Source of the DNA: Labrenzia sp. CE80
Lineage (GTDB): Bacteria; Pseudomonadota; Alphaproteobacteria; Rhizobiales; Stappiaceae
Length of the DNA stretch: 64,000 bases
Reading direction: 5' to 3'
Assembly (NCBI RefSeq): GCF_009650605.1
Contig: NZ_WAJT01000001.1
Span: forward strand, 310,001 to 374,000
Position numbers and translations under genes: made by a program. The first letter of the stretch is position 1. Each line of letters starts with the position of its first letter. Shown here in pieces: positions 30,671 through 39,145 of the stretch. Below the pieces are notes generated by a model that ran no database searches, was not told the origin of the DNA, and was given only the letters and a program-made list of their open reading frames with translations.

Positions 30671-30965
30671 CGGTCGATACCGCTGGAAACTGCTCAAATG
30701 AACGAGACGGCGGACCGTCCTGGATCGGGCTGTTTTGGCAAGTGTCTGCCTGATTCAGTCCTGTGACTGAGCTTAATATGCCAGAAAAAACATGATCTTT
30801 GCCGATAATCTTGGAGTTTTTTTCCATTTACTGCGATCGATCTGCCGTGGGACTTGCGATCAAATGGCGCGACAAGGTCGATTGCCTTTGACCTTTGCAA
30901 AACTGCCTAACATATTTGGGCCTTCAAAAGATTGCCCTACACAGAAGAAGAACAGGATCTGGACC

Positions 30966-32381
30966 ATGTCCCTGAGTGCCCTCCAGGCGCCCGTCGCGCG
31001 CGACGGAGAGAAGTCCTCGCTCGTCGTTGACATTTTGACCCAGCGCTTTGGCGAGCGATGCTCTCGCTCGCAAGCGGTGCGGGAGCAACACGGGCATACA
31101 ACGACTTGGCTGCCGAACCAGGCGCCGGACGCCGTTGTCTTTGTTGAGAGCACTGAAGAAACAGCGGAAGTTGTCCGCATCTGTGCCGAACACAAGGTGC
31201 CGGTCATCCCATTCGGCACAGGTTCGTCGCTGGAAGGTCACCTCAATGCGCCTGGTGGGGGGATCTCGCTGGACCTGTCCCGCATGGATGCCATTCTCCA
31301 GGTCAATGCGGATGATCTTGATTGCCAGGTGCAGGCAGGCGTGACCCGCAAGCAGCTCAACAGCTATCTGCGCGACACCGGTTTGTTCTTCCCGATTGAT
31401 CCGGGGGCGGACGCCAGCCTTGGCGGCATGGCGGCGACCCGTGCTTCGGGCACCAATGCCGTGCGCTATGGCACCATGAAGGATGCTGTTCTGGGTCTTA
31501 CCGTCGTCACACCGACCGGAGAGATCATTCACACGGGTGGCAGGGCGCGCAAGTCAGCGGCCGGTTATGATCTGACCCGGCTTTATGTTGGCTCCGAAGG
31601 AACACTTGGCGTGATCACCGAACTGACTGTTCGGCTCTATGGCCAGCCGGAGGCAATTTCGGGTGGGGTTTGCCCGTTTCCGGACATCGATTCCGCCTGC
31701 AAGGCCGTGATTGCCACGATCCAGTGCGGGATTCCTGTAGCGCGCATCGAGTTTCTGGACACGCTTCAGGTCAAGGCCTGCAACGCCTATTCGAAGCTCG
31801 ATCTGGACGAACAGCCAACCTTGTTCCTTGAATTCCACGGTTCGGACGCGAGCGTGCGCGAACAGGCCGAGCTTTTTGGTGCGATCGCCGAGGATCTGGG
31901 TGGGGGCGACTTCAAGTGGGCGACCCAGGCCGAGGAACGGACGAAGCTCTGGTCGGCCCGCCATGACGCCTATTGGGCGTCCTTCGTTCTCAGACCAGGT
32001 GCGAAGGGCGTCGCGACGGATGTGTGCGTCCCGATCTCACGGTTGGCCGAATGCGTGACTGAAACGTCCAAAGATCTTGAAGACGCAGGTTTGCTCGCAC
32101 CCATTGTCGGTCATGTCGGTGATGGCAATTTTCACGTGCTGGTATTGGTGGACGAGGACAACCCGGAAGAAATCGCCAAGACCGAGGCTTTTGTCGAACG
32201 CTTGAACTGGCGTGCGATTGAGCTGGAAGGCACCTGCACCGGAGAACACGGTGTGGGCCAGGGCAAGATGAAATATCTTGAGCGCGAGCATGGCGGCGGA
32301 CTGGATGTAATGCGGTCGATCAAACAGGCACTGGACCCAGACAACATCATGAACCCGGGCAAGATTGTTACCATATCCTGA
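30966..32381 (+). CDS. FAD-linked oxidoreductase, D-lactate dehydrogenase/GlcD type
   Basis: Flavoprotein that oxidises a 2-hydroxy acid such as D-lactate or glycolate. ATG 30966 (AGGA upstream) gives 471 residues; the upstream open frame is not supported. The N-terminal PCMH-type FAD-binding domain has VPVIPFGTGSSLEGH, DPGADASLGGMAATRASGTNAVRYG and GYDLTRLYVGSEGTLGVIT. The C-terminal cap carries GHVGDGNFH and GTCTGEHGVGQGK, with histidines expected at the active site, and ends PDNIMNPGKIV. It stands alone without GlcE/GlcF, favouring a single-subunit D-lactate dehydrogenase. Substrate is inferred. A terminator follows. Confidence 0.88.
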   Translation: MSLSALQAPVARDGEKSSLVVDILTQRFGERCSRSQAVREQHGHTTTWLPNQAPDAVVFVESTEETAEVVRICAEHKVPVIPFGTGSSLEGHLNAPGGGISLDLSRMDAILQVNADDLDCQVQAGVTRKQLNSYLRDTGLFFPIDPGADASLGGMAATRASGTNAVRYGTMKDAVLGLTVVTPTGEIIHTGGRARKSAAGYDLTRLYVGSEGTLGVITELTVRLYGQPEAISGGVCPFPDIDSACKAVIATIQCGIPVARIEFLDTLQVKACNAYSKLDLDEQPTLFLEFHGSDASVREQAELFGAIAEDLGGGDFKWATQAEERTKLWSARHDAYWASFVLRPGAKGVATDVCVPISRLAECVTETSKDLEDAGLLAPIVGHVGDGNFHVLVLVDEDNPEEIAKTEAFVERLNWRAIELEGTCTGEHGVGQGKMKYLEREHGGGLDVMRSIKQALDPDNIMNPGKIVTIS

Positions 32382-32404
32382 ATTTTGCCGTGAGACTTTT
32401 GGGG

Positions 32405-32437
32405 CGGACCTGTTGTATCGGTAACAGGTCCGATTTT
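32405..32437 (+). terminator. Rho-independent terminator after the flavoprotein gene
   Basis: A 10-base perfect stem CGGACCTGTT / AACAGGTCCG with loop GTATCGGT, followed by ATTTT, 23 bases after the stop codon. Confidence 0.85.
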
Positions 32438-32501
32438 CCTCGTGTCATGATATCGTTTCGAATCGTGATGATACCCACATGAAGGTTGGTCCGGCGGCTG
32501 C

Positions 32502-35500
32502 ATGTCGACCGGACGCATTTGGAGAGTTGATCTGAATTCGGTCTACATAACAGTTGGTGTTGCGATCATTCTGGTGCTGATTACAGCACTGGTAGGGCCC
32601 TTCTTTGTCGATTGGACTGTCTATCGCTCGACCTTCGAGACCTATGCGGAACGCGCCCTTGGCCACAAGGTAACGGTGCTGGGCGAGGCCGACATGAGGT
32701 TGCTCCCCTCGCCAACGGTGACCTTTTCCGACGTGCGGGTCGGCGAGGCTGAAGATCCGCTGCTGGTGGTCTCCAGGTTTCAGATGCGGGTTGAGTTGCC
32801 GCCCTTGCTCAAGGGTGAGGTTCGGGTGCTCGAGATGGAGCTGGAACGGCCACATCTCAGCCTGTCTCTTGACGAGGCTGGGCGGCTTGACTGGCTGACC
32901 GGCATGAAGGGCGGCGGGGCCCTTGCGGAACTCTCCAATGACAACATCGCCTTTGACAGCATCACGGTCGTTGATGGGGCCGTGTCCCTGGTCGATGCCC
33001 GTTCTGGCGAGACTCACATGGTCGACCACGGCAACCTTCAGGTTAGTGCTAGAACACTTGCCGGCCCGTTCAAGGTGGACGGCAGCCTCGACTACGGCGG
33101 GGAGGCATATTCGCTTCGCGTGGCCACAGGCAAGCAACAGGAAGATGGTGCGATCCGTCTCAAGGGATCGATCACGCCGACGATGGTTCCGGTCGAGTTG
33201 TCGGTCGACGGCACGTTGAACCACATAGAAGAGTCGCCGGTTTACGACGGCAATTTCGATCTCGTTTCGATCGTTCCCGAGGAGGAGGCTGATCGAAGCT
33301 GGCGGGCGACCGGTGAATTCAACGCGGCTGTGAGTGGGGTGGACATTCCCGCCTTTCAGTATCGCTTCGGTCCTGAAGATCGACTGCTTGGCCTCGATGG
33401 CCAAGGTAGTGTGGTCTTTAACGGCGAGCGCAGGTTCGAAGTGCGCGCCAGGGCCAAACAGCTGGATCTTGACCGGCTCTATGGCGGCGGTCCTCAGTCT
33501 CCTGTCGCGCTAACGGAGGCAGGCAGCGCGATGATCGGCGCCCTGAGATCCTTACCCGTTCCGGATATGGACGGCGTGATCGCGTTAGATGTGCCGGCGG
33601 TGGTTGTTGGCGGTGGTCTGGCGCAGGACGTGCGCCTCGATCTCGAGACCATGACCGGTGGTTGGCGTGTTGCGCGTTTGTCAGGTCGTGCTCCTGGCCG
33701 CACCACTATCACCACCCAGGGCGATCTGGTTGTTTCCGATACGCCGACTTATCGCGGAAATCTTGCTATCAGCTCGGATCAGCCCGGTGCCTTTGCGGCT
33801 TGGTGGCAGCAGAACGACAGCGGCAGCAGCTCGATCCAGCCAATGACGATCGAGGGGCATCTGAATGTGGTGCCGAGTGGCGCCGCGCTCGACAATTTGC
33901 GGCTGACGCTCGCCGGATCTGAAGCGACGGGCGGGTTGTCCTATCGCAAGCCGCGCCAGGGCAACGCCATCTTTTCGCTCAGTCTAGATGCGGACACGCT
34001 GGATCTTGATGAGCTTGAGAAACTGGCCGGGCTGTTCGATCGGCCTGAGGCCGGTCTGTCGGATCTGGATGTAACGCTTCGTATGCGCGCCAAGCAGGTC
34101 AGCGTGCGCGACGTCGCAGGCAAGGGATTGTCGCTGGAAGCTGAGTATTCCGGCTCTGGACTGCGAGTTGACCGGCTGTATGCGGAGGATCTTGCCGGTG
34201 CTGAGATCGACGTTTCCGGCCGAATTGACAATCTTCTCTCTGCACCTGTTGGTTCCCTTTCCGGCACCCTGGACGCACGGAACTTGGCTGGAGTGGTTGC
34301 GTTGTTGCGCGGTGCTCTTCCTGGCAACCCGGTTATCGAGCGGCTTGAAGAGGCCTCCGACTACCTTGTACCCGCCAGGTTTCAGGCCGAGCTGAAAGCT
34401 GCCGCAGCCGGTGATGGCAGCGATCTGACCTTTGTTCTGGACGGGATCGCGGGCGGCGTGGACGCCAGACTAAGCAGCCGCTTCGAGGGGCGGGTGGACA
34501 ACTGGCGCAGTGCAGATGTTGAGCTTGGTCTTGAACTGGCTGGCCCGGACGGTGGCCAGATCCTCCGGCAGCTGGGCTTCGAGATCCTGCCGGTAGATGA
34601 TCTTGGACTTGGCTACATCGAGCTTTCGGCCAAGGGGCGCCCTGAAGATGGTCTCGAGGTCGGCGTCGAAGCGAAAGCGGGCGCTGCTGCTCTCACCGCA
34701 GACGGTGAGCTGCGTCTGGAAGCTGGTGAGAAGCCGAACTATCGTCTGGATGTGGCAACAAGCGTGCCTGATCTTGCTCCGTTCGCCTTGCTTGGCGGTC
34801 GGATCATGCCGGTCATGGCAGGGGACATCGAGGTCGATCTTCGCTTCAATCTGTCCGGCTCCGGCAGTGAAATCAACGTTTCCGATCTTGGCGGGACCGT
34901 CGCTGGCGTACCGATCGACGGCACGCTCCAGGGAGACCTGACGCCGACGACGGGTGAAACCAATCGGCGTTTGAAAGGCTCGCTCTATGTGGGCAGTCTC
35001 GATCTCAGGTTCCTGTCCGAAGCTGTCCTTGGTCCCGACCAGTGGTTTTCGGCTGGCGACGGGTCCAGCATCTGGCCAACGGCGTCTTTTGGCAGCCCGA
35101 TGTTTACTGATACGGACATGACACTTGATCTACGCACGGATGCGCTTGCGATCGGTGGGGATCAGGTGATCGAGGGGGCACGTAGCGAGTTGCGTGTGAC
35201 GCCCACGATGTTGCGTCTGGATGGACTGTCCGGCAGCTATGGCGGCGGGTCCCTTTCGGGCGCTCTGGCGTTTCGCAGGTCCGGTGCCGAAGGGTCGGTG
35301 TCCGGACGTCTTAAACTTGACGATGCAGTGCTTCAATCATTCGTCTGGGAGCGAGAAGGCCGTGCGGTTGCGACAGGCGGTCTGGATCTCGTTCTGGATT
35401 TTGAAGGCGCAGGCCGATCCATCGCAGCGATGGTTTCTGGCCTGACTGGCGGCGGCACGTTTTCAGTCGCCGATGGAGAGCTGCGTGGGATCAATCCCCA

Positions 35501-36545
35501 GGCGTTTGGCCTTGTGATCCGAGCCGCTGATGCAGGCCTTGATCTGCGCGACGAGAAAATCCGGGAGGTCTTCCTCAGTCACATGGCAGCCGGCAGCCTC
35601 GATTTTGACGAGATGGAGGGCGCGATCACGCTCATCGGCGGGCGGGCGACAGCGCGCAATGTAGTGGTCGACAGCGCGACGGCGGAAGTCTTTGGGTCTG
35701 CGGAAGTTGATTTTAACACCTGGGAACTCGACAGCGATTTTTCCCTGACCGTCGATGCGGGCGAGAACGCAGTGACCGGCGCGGAACCTCAGGTGGGAAT
35801 GCTGTTCTCAGGACCTTTGGAAGCGCCGGAGCGCAGCGTCGACATTACGCCTTTCACCGCCTATCTCACGCTTCGGGCCTTCGAACAGGAGGTCGAGCGC
35901 GTCGAAAAACTGCAGGCTGAAATTCTGGAGCGCGACCGGCTTCTGCGCGAGTTGAAGCGCCAGAAGGAACAGGCAGCGCGGCGTCAGCGCGAAGCCGAGG
36001 AAGCAGCCGCTCGTGCTGCCGCAGAAGCAGAAGAGGCGGCCCTGCGCGAGGCAGAGCGCCTGAAACAGGAAGCAGAGGCGGCGGCTGAAGCCTCCCGTGT
36101 GGAGACGGCGCCCGCACCTCCATCCAATGAGCAACCCGCCAATGACAATTCAGCTGCAGATGCTCCCGCCAACGACAATGCAGAGGCAACGACCGAGGGT
36201 GACCGGAGTTCCGTGGCTCCAGCGAACCCTGCCGACTTTGCCAACCAGATACGCTCTGTCATCGACGCGCCTGGTTCTGATATCGGTGTCTCCCAGGACC
36301 CGGGTTCAGAGAGCACTGGCTCCTTGCCAGCTCTTGAGGCGCCTCAGTCGGTTGAAGATATTCTGGCCCGCGAGATCGGGCTGCCGTCAAGCGCACTCGA
36401 AGACGGACCGCTGGAACTTTCACCAGAGCCGGCACCACCGTCTACAAGCCTGGTTCAGCCGCAGCGACAGCAGCCGGCAGCACCAACGCAGCCACGCTAT
36501 CGGACCTTGCCGAACGGGCTGGTGATCGAAATCCCGTCGAACTAA
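32502..36545 (+). CDS. Giant AsmA-family membrane-anchored protein
   Basis: A 1347-residue AsmA-like protein, probably anchored in the inner membrane with a long periplasmic body. One membrane segment lies near residues 14-35, followed by the AsmA N-terminal pattern (VLGEADMRLLPSPTVTFSDVRVG). Long beta-rich repeats of Gly/Asp/Leu type fill the middle. The AsmA C-terminal domain (GGGTFSVADGELRGINPQAFG...ATARNVVVDSATAEVFGSAEVD) spans about 985-1100. It ends in an Ala/Glu/Arg coiled coil (about 1125-1200) and a Pro/Asn-rich disordered tail. Relatives (AsmA, TamB, YhdP) are linked to lipid transfer between membranes; that role here is inferred. Confidence 0.88.
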   Translation: MSTGRIWRVDLNSVYITVGVAIILVLITALVGPFFVDWTVYRSTFETYAERALGHKVTVLGEADMRLLPSPTVTFSDVRVGEAEDPLLVVSRFQMRVELPPLLKGEVRVLEMELERPHLSLSLDEAGRLDWLTGMKGGGALAELSNDNIAFDSITVVDGAVSLVDARSGETHMVDHGNLQVSARTLAGPFKVDGSLDYGGEAYSLRVATGKQQEDGAIRLKGSITPTMVPVELSVDGTLNHIEESPVYDGNFDLVSIVPEEEADRSWRATGEFNAAVSGVDIPAFQYRFGPEDRLLGLDGQGSVVFNGERRFEVRARAKQLDLDRLYGGGPQSPVALTEAGSAMIGALRSLPVPDMDGVIALDVPAVVVGGGLAQDVRLDLETMTGGWRVARLSGRAPGRTTITTQGDLVVSDTPTYRGNLAISSDQPGAFAAWWQQNDSGSSSIQPMTIEGHLNVVPSGAALDNLRLTLAGSEATGGLSYRKPRQGNAIFSLSLDADTLDLDELEKLAGLFDRPEAGLSDLDVTLRMRAKQVSVRDVAGKGLSLEAEYSGSGLRVDRLYAEDLAGAEIDVSGRIDNLLSAPVGSLSGTLDARNLAGVVALLRGALPGNPVIERLEEASDYLVPARFQAELKAAAAGDGSDLTFVLDGIAGGVDARLSSRFEGRVDNWRSADVELGLELAGPDGGQILRQLGFEILPVDDLGLGYIELSAKGRPEDGLEVGVEAKAGAAALTADGELRLEAGEKPNYRLDVATSVPDLAPFALLGGRIMPVMAGDIEVDLRFNLSGSGSEINVSDLGGTVAGVPIDGTLQGDLTPTTGETNRRLKGSLYVGSLDLRFLSEAVLGPDQWFSAGDGSSIWPTASFGSPMFTDTDMTLDLRTDALAIGGDQVIEGARSELRVTPTMLRLDGLSGSYGGGSLSGALAFRRSGAEGSVSGRLKLDDAVLQSFVWEREGRAVATGGLDLVLDFEGAGRSIAAMVSGLTGGGTFSVADGELRGINPQAFGLVIRAADAGLDLRDEKIREVFLSHMAAGSLDFDEMEGAITLIGGRATARNVVVDSATAEVFGSAEVDFNTWELDSDFSLTVDAGENAVTGAEPQVGMLFSGPLEAPERSVDITPFTAYLTLRAFEQEVERVEKLQAEILERDRLLRELKRQKEQAARRQREAEEAAARAAAEAEEAALREAERLKQEAEAAAEASRVETAPAPPSNEQPANDNSAADAPANDNAEATTEGDRSSVAPANPADFANQIRSVIDAPGSDIGVSQDPGSESTGSLPALEAPQSVEDILAREIGLPSSALEDGPLELSPEPAPPSTSLVQPQRQQPAAPTQPRYRTLPNGLVIEIPSN

Positions 36546-36561
36546 TGGCGTTCTGGCAAAT

Positions 36562-36777
36562 TTAGTGGTTTTGAACGTAGGTGAGGGCGTAGATGCGAAC
36601 GGATGACGAGAGTGCATCGTCCGGATCCCGGTTGTCATCGATTTCTGCAATGAGGGCAGCAAGGGAAAGCGCTCGATCTCGGGCGGCTTGATCGATCACA
36701 GCCCAAAATTCCGGCTCAAGAGCGAGGCTTGTGCGGTGGCCATGAAGAGCGAGTGAGCGCTTGGTCAATGCTGCCAT
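36562..36777 (-). CDS. Ribbon-helix-helix domain protein
   Basis: A 71-residue protein resembling the RHH_4 family. After a basic N-terminus comes the strand RTSLALEPEFW, then two helices (AVIDQAARDRALSLAALIAEID). Such proteins usually bind DNA as dimers. It starts 2 bases after the DUF4169 stop, so it is the last gene of the sspB run on the minus strand. Targets are unknown. Confidence 0.78.
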   Translation of the reverse strand: MAALTKRSLALHGHRTSLALEPEFWAVIDQAARDRALSLAALIAEIDDNRDPDDALSSSVRIYALTYVQNH

Positions 36778-36779
36778 GC

Positions 36780-37001
36780 TCAGTCGCCGTCTTCCGGGTC
36801 TTTGGTGCCGCCCGAAGGCGCTTCGCCGCTGCGTTGATGTCCGTCAAGCCGAGCAGAGGTCAAGGTTTCGGTCTTTCGGGAGAGCTGCCTTTCCGCCTTC
36901 GACCGACCAAAGGTTATCCGGTTTTCGGCAGCTCGTTTTTCCCGATCAGATCTGGCTTTTTTCTTGCGCGCCTGCCGCAGATTGACGATGTCCGCGCTCA
37001 T
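36780..37001 (-). CDS. DUF4169 small basic protein
   Basis: A 73-residue, highly charged, Lys/Arg-rich protein. The start ATG at 37001 is chosen because the family begins with a short M-x-x-x-I-V-N-L-R-x-A-R-K pattern; the longer open frame upstream overlaps sspB. It then has KARSDREKRAAENRITFGRSKAE. Function is unknown. It is placed between sspB and the ribbon-helix-helix gene with almost no spacing, so probably in one transcript. Confidence 0.75.
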   Translation of the reverse strand: MSADIVNLRQARKKKARSDREKRAAENRITFGRSKAERQLSRKTETLTSARLDGHQRSGEAPSGGTKDPEDGD

Positions 37002-37023
37002 GACCAGCGTCCCTGATCGGTGT

Positions 37024-37596
37024 TCAGGTCTTCTTGCGGAAGGCGTCGAGGGAAACAACTTCTCCACCGCCGTCTGCTGCAGGGGCCTTGTCGCCACTGT
37101 CTTCCTTGTCCGAAGAGGCAGCTTCCGCGCCGTCCTGCTGGGGGGATCCCGCATCCGACGTCACATCTTCGGCAAGCTTTTCAGCTTTTGCCAGTTCCTC
37201 GACTGCTTCGAGAAGCTCTTCCGGCAGTTCTTCAGCGGTCTTGCCCGGATCGAACTCGAGCGCGAACTGGACGGACGGATCAAAGAAACCCTTGATGGCG
37301 CTGTAAGGCACCAGCAGTTTTTCTGCGACACCGCCGAAGGACAGACCGACCTCAAACGCATGTTCGCCAATCGCCAGGTCCCAGAACTGGTGCTGCATGA
37401 CGATGGTCATTTCCTGCGGATAGCGCTCTTTGAGTCGGCTAGAAATGCGCACACCAGGTGCTGTCGTGTCGAAGGCGATGTAGAAATGATGCTCTCCGGG
37501 AAGACCCGTGCGGCCGACTTCGGCGAGGATCTTCTTGACCGCGCCACGCAGCGCGTCCTGGATGAGGATATCGTATCGGAGGAGGTCTTCGGCCAT
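37024..37596 (-). CDS. sspB: SspB, ClpXP adaptor for ssrA-tagged proteins (alpha type)
   Basis: Adaptor that binds ssrA-tagged proteins and hands them to ClpXP. ATG 37596, with GAAGAGAAG upstream, gives 190 residues; 43 further upstream residues in the open frame are not supported. The core domain includes YIAFDTTAPGVRIS, LKERYPQEMTIVMQHQFWDL, FEVGLSFGGVAEKLLVPYSAIKGFFDPS. The C-terminal part is an acidic flexible linker ending in EVVSLDAFRKK, the kind of C-terminal peptide that docks on the ClpX N-domain. It lies downstream of the ssrA gene on the same strand. Confidence 0.9.
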   Translation of the reverse strand: MAEDLLRYDILIQDALRGAVKKILAEVGRTGLPGEHHFYIAFDTTAPGVRISSRLKERYPQEMTIVMQHQFWDLAIGEHAFEVGLSFGGVAEKLLVPYSAIKGFFDPSVQFALEFDPGKTAEELPEELLEAVEELAKAEKLAEDVTSDAGSPQQDGAEAASSDKEDSGDKAPAADGGGEVVSLDAFRKKT

Positions 37597-37769
37597 CTTC
37601 TCTTCGTCAAAACTTGTCGGAATCGCGGATTTGCTGCCAAGCACCTTGACGGCTGGAGCGGCAAAAGGAAAGTACCCAAATGGCCGAGCTGGAAAGATTT
37701 CCCGAGTTTGTCCTTGTATGGACAACAGAAATCCGGTGCTGAACTGACGTCTGTGAGCGGTTCCTGTAC

Positions 37770-38130
37770 ATGGGCAAGTGGGGGAATGAAGTAGAGGCTT
37801 CTGTTGCCAGGTGCCTCCGAACCCCGCCTTACGGTGCTAACCACAAGGGCTTAAATGGACTACCGGTACTGCGTTACGCAGCAACAGCCATGTCCGAAGC
37901 AGTGTTGTCATTTGCAACTACTGATATGGTCCGATATCGGTGGTACCATGCCGAGCAAAAGCGCAGTCTTTACACCCTCGTCGATCCTATTTCGCCCCCG
38001 CCGAAACGCACCATGCGGCTGACTTGCCGTTGTGCGCTTGGGTGGAGGCGCCGGGTACCGCCCCCGGGTCCGATAGGCTTATTGCACTGACCATTTATCG
38101 CCATAGCCGAACATGCCGGCACCCCTGATA
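37770..38130 (-). ncRNA. ssrA: tmRNA (ssrA), circularly permuted two-piece form
   Basis: Ribosome-rescue RNA. Read on the minus strand, an acceptor piece comes first and ends near 38041 in CGCCTCC-ACC. After a 41-base spacer the coding piece begins at 37999 with GGGGGCGAAATAGGATCGAC. GGGGGCG and CGCCTCC pair over 7 positions (one G-T) as the tRNA-like acceptor stem. Inside the coding piece the tag frame at 37915-37874 reads ANDNTASDMAVAA then TAA, beginning at a GCA resume codon. This order (acceptor half before coding half) is the alphaproteobacterial permuted gene. Outer ends are approximate. The encoded end is ACCC rather than ACCA. Confidence 0.93.
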
Positions 38131-38350
38131 TAGTCTTATGTGGCCGTAATTAAAAGGGGTATGGCCTCAAAAGCCGGGTATTGGGGCGTTTGCCCAAGCG
38201 CTTGAAGCATGCTTTAGACGCTTGGAAGAGCAGGGGACAGAGGCGCTGAAACCGGGCCATGGGCCTTGCAAACCGTTGCGCTTGGCTGCGACATAGACCC
38301 AAGATCAAAAGGCTGCAGATGTGTGGCAAGAAAACCTCGGGACGGACGAC

Positions 38351-39145
38351 GTGGAGCAATATCTCACCCTCATGCGGACCATTTTGGACACCGGCGTTGA
38401 TCGGGGAGATCGCACCGGAACCGGGACACGCTCGATCTTTGGCCACCAGATGCGGTTCGATCTGTCTGAAGGGTTTCCGCTGGTCACGACCAAGAAACTG
38501 CATCTGCGGTCGATCATTCACGAACTGCTCTGGTTTCTCGCCGGTGACACCAACATTGGCTATCTGAAGGACAATGGCGTCAAGATCTGGGACGATTGGG
38601 CCGACGAAAATGGCGAGCTTGGTCCGGTCTACGGTTATCAGTGGCGCTCATGGCCTGCGCCGGACGGCCAGTCGATCGACCAGATCAGCAATCTGCTTCG
38701 GATGATCCGGGAAACGCCGGAAAGCCGCCGTCTGATCGTTTCGGCCTGGAACCCGGCTCTGGTGGACGAGATGGCGCTGCCGCCCTGTCATGCCCTGTTT
38801 CAGTTCTATGTGGCCGACGGGAAACTCTCCTGTCAGCTCTATCAGCGCTCGGCGGATGTCTTTCTGGGCGTGCCCTTCAACATCGCGTCCTACGCGCTTC
38901 TGACCATGATGGTGGCGCAGGTGACGGGTCTGAAACCGGGCGACTTCGTGCATACGCTTGGTGATGCGCATCTTTACGCCAATCACTTCGATCAGGCTCG
39001 CGAACAGCTGACGCGCACGGCACGGGCCCTGCCGGTCATGACGTTGAACCCGGATGTGAGCGATCTCTTCGCGTTCAAATATGACGACTTCACGCTCTCG
39101 GATTACGACCCGCATCCGCATATTGCCGCGCCGATTGCTGTTTGA
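38351..39145 (+). CDS. thyA: Thymidylate synthase ThyA
   Basis: Converts dUMP to dTMP using methylene-tetrahydrofolate. GTG 38351 after GGGACGGA gives 264 residues with the catalytic cysteine at C146 (PPCHALFQFYV), both identical to E. coli ThyA; an earlier in-frame GTG at 38321 would add ten residues. Other motifs are DRTGTGTRSIFGHQMRF, PLVTTKKLHLRSIIHELLWFL, the phosphate-binding PESRR and YQRSADVFLGVPFNIASYALL. The dihydrofolate made here is recycled by folA two genes downstream. Confidence 0.96.
   Translation: MEQYLTLMRTILDTGVDRGDRTGTGTRSIFGHQMRFDLSEGFPLVTTKKLHLRSIIHELLWFLAGDTNIGYLKDNGVKIWDDWADENGELGPVYGYQWRSWPAPDGQSIDQISNLLRMIRETPESRRLIVSAWNPALVDEMALPPCHALFQFYVADGKLSCQLYQRSADVFLGVPFNIASYALLTMMVAQVTGLKPGDFVHTLGDAHLYANHFDQAREQLTRTARALPVMTLNPDVSDLFAFKYDDFTLSDYDPHPHIAAPIAV

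Noticed and set aside
36964..37794. 276-codon plus-strand frame across the sspB and ssrA region
   Set aside because: Antisense to sspB and running into the tmRNA; translation lacks any family pattern.
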